This document shows, piece after piece, positions 14,901-15,313 of a stretch of DNA of 15,313 bases. This DNA comes from Verrucomicrobiia bacterium (GTDB taxonomy: Bacteria > Verrucomicrobiota > Verrucomicrobiia > Limisphaerales > DTLC01). The notes beneath the pieces were generated by a model. That model did not search any database and was not told the DNA's origin. It saw only the letters and a program-made list of their open reading frames with translations. How positions within the stretch are numbered: position 1 is the stretch's first letter; each line of letters begins with the position of its first letter. A program made the translations under genes and the position numbers. The stretch spans positions 1 through 15,313 of the forward strand of contig JANWZY010000033.1 in the NCBI GenBank assembly GCA_025061935.1. Direction: 5' to 3'.

Positions 14901-15313
14901 CTTGACCAACGGGTGAGACACCCCCGGCGGGATGCGGTCGAAGTTGGACTGGAGTTTCTGGTTGAGCTTGACCAGGCTTTTCTCGACGTCTTCGCCCACC
15001 TTGAACCGCACGATGGCGAGGCACTGGCCCTCGGACGAAGTCGAATAGATGTATTCGACGCCCGGAATCTCCCAAAGCAACTTTTCCATCGGCCGGGTGG
15101 CGCGTTCCTCGACCTCTTTGGCGCTGAACCCGGGCATGGCAACAAATACATCAATCATCGGCACGCGGATCTGCGGCTCCTCCTCACGCGGCAACATGAG
15201 GGTCGCGAACACGCCCAGCAAGATCGACGCAATGACGATCAGCGGCGTGAGCTTCGAATCAACGAACGCCCGGGCAACCCGGCCGGCCAGGCCAAGCTCG
15301 GGATGAGGTGTGT
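11940..15313 (-). CDS. RND efflux transporter permease (AcrB-like), 5' end beyond window
   Basis: A large proton-driven inner-membrane pump subunit, at least 1123 residues. The frame stays open to the right edge with no ATG, GTG or TTG upstream of the TTG at 15221. The residues from 15302 inward read PELGLAGRVARAFVDSKLTP followed by helix 1 (LIVIASILLGVFATLML), the usual beginning of this group, so only a few codons are missing. PREEEPQI follows helix 1. Two acidic residues (codons 13970-13965, in GILVDDAIVVVEN) match AcrB Asp407/Asp408 of the proton relay. Helices 2-6, a second porter section and helices 8-12 follow in order; the segment equivalent to AcrB Lys940 reads GIVVRNSIILVDF, with Arg. 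The first porter section contains an unusual insertion (14459-14337, listed separately). Its adaptor and outer-membrane channel would lie outside the window. The drug, metal or other substrate cannot be told. Confidence 0.92.
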   Translation of the reverse strand, partial: TPHPELGLAGRVARAFVDSKLTPLIVIASILLGVFATLMLPREEEPQIRVPMIDVFVAMPGFSAKEVEERATRPMEKLLWEIPGVEYIYSTSSEGQCLAIVRFKVGEDVEKSLVKLNQKLQSNFDRIPPGVSHPLVKPKSIDDVPILALTFHSSRYDHYMLRRLVAQVDEAVKQVPLVAETTIIGGARRQVRVLFDPVKLAARNLSPAMLVPMLQQANRQFRAGELTAANRSIVVETGGFLKDARDVGNVVVGVYEGKPVYLRDVADIVDGAEEPSQYVLFGEGSARVSRAAFGVSPNASSESAVSRRDAATNPPEAGALQSSEQPAVTLAIAKRPGANAISVAKQVLKKVESLKGRIIPADVQVTITRHYGLTAQEKSNELLLHMAIAVFGVSLLILLVLGWREAGVVAIAIPSTLALTLLVFYLYGFTLNRITLFALIFSIGILVDDAIVVVENIVRHFNLPQNRGRSRLQVAVEAVNEVGNPTILATFAVIAAVLPMAFVSGLMGPYMRPIPIGSSAAMFFSLAISFIVTPWAAVRILQWRKRVAHAEPHGHAAPAEGAFARMYRRLMAPLIADARLRAFSLAALAGLLVLAMATVAIGWVKVKMLPFDNKSEFQIILNMPEGSALEHTARAAREIAAAIRTEPEVTDYQVYVGVAAPFNFNGLVRHYFLRRGPHVADIQVNLVPKHERKAQSHDIAKRVRPRVTAIAEKYGARVAVAEVPPGPPVLQTLVAEIYGPTDAARRALAQKVIEIFKRTEGVVDVDRYIEDDQPKTRFVIDREKAALHGISTELIATTLRLAAGGVPVDLVHQPLEKEDVTILLQLPLQYRTSPEDLLALRLPAGGPHGPAGLVPLRELVRLEHTIGDKSIYHKNLMPVTYVIGDVAGRIESPVYAIRKINRELRKLDMRQFGNPSPTIKIYNAKLPPTDHELAIKWDGEWHITIEVFRDLGLAFGAVLILIYILMVGWFRSFVTPFIVMTVIPFSLIGILPAHGLLGAFFTATSMIGFMAGAGIVVRNSIILVDFIEMRLAQGRPLAEAVVEAGLIRFRPIMLTAMAVVVGAAVILFDPIFQGLAVSLMAGSLVSMIIAPVVVPLLYYIVYHRRGPAPQAAAAQTQTTPTHA
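14378..14396. repeat. Perfect hairpin inside the permease insertion
   Basis: 8-bp GC-rich stem TCGCGGCG/CGCCGCGA with a TCG loop. It belongs to the inserted segment and is separated by 19 nt from a second hairpin, as in composite palindromic repeats. Confidence 0.7.
14416..14438. repeat. Second perfect hairpin inside the permease insertion
   Basis: 8-bp stem GCATTCGG/CCGAATGC around the 7-nt loop CGAGACA. On the coding strand it encodes the FGVSPNA part of the insertion. Confidence 0.7.

Noticed and set aside
15219..15221. TTG as the start of the RND permease
   Set aside because: The frame upstream to the window edge encodes the rest of helix 1 and the typical N-terminal region, so the true start is beyond position 15313.

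Overview
The window is GC-rich bacterial chromosome, about 60% G+C by eye. It is tentatively assigned to Verrucomicrobiota (Pedosphaera/Limisphaerales-like). The assignment rests on remembered resemblance of two repeat types to repeats in those genomes: hairpins containing CAGCC-TTTA-GGCTG near the left edge, and an in-frame 'ARVSRAAFGVSPN'-type insertion in a transporter gene. No marker gene here proves it.

Layout: positions 1-1834 hold no convincing gene. They carry a dense mosaic of short hairpin repeats in both orientations (281-772, with outliers to about 1190) and a perfect 17-bp-arm inverted repeat at 1323-1358. An iron-type alcohol dehydrogenase follows (1841-3001, +). Next is a compact same-strand cluster with tiny gaps or overlaps: a MacA-like periplasmic adaptor (3155-4432), an MFS exporter (4432-5802), a MacB/LolD-like ATPase (5807-6568), a MacB-like permease (6565-7785) and the tRNA-modification enzyme TsaC/Sua5 (7801-8838). 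A tRNA with a CAU anticodon (8982-9057) has the body of the lysidine-modified isoleucine tRNA rather than a methionine tRNA. About 460 bp without a gene lead to a secreted or membrane-anchored metallophosphoesterase (ending at 10954, +). Facing it on the minus strand is a two-gene unit: a large RND efflux permease that runs off the right edge of the window (15313 to 11940) and, overlapping its stop by ATGA, a two-domain universal stress protein (11943 to 11044).

How the genes may work together: the central cluster has the parts of a MacAB-type tripartite pump (adaptor, ATPase, permease) but no TolC-like channel, and an MFS exporter sits between adaptor and ATPase. The RND pump is translationally coupled to a stress protein whose first domain keeps a complete ATP-binding motif and whose second has lost it. 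The most notable points are the REP-like repeats with a GTAG foot, the hybrid MacA-MFS-MacB operon, the hairpin-bearing in-frame insertion in the RND permease and the RND-UspA coupling. I found no phage, CRISPR, toxin-antitoxin or transposase genes.
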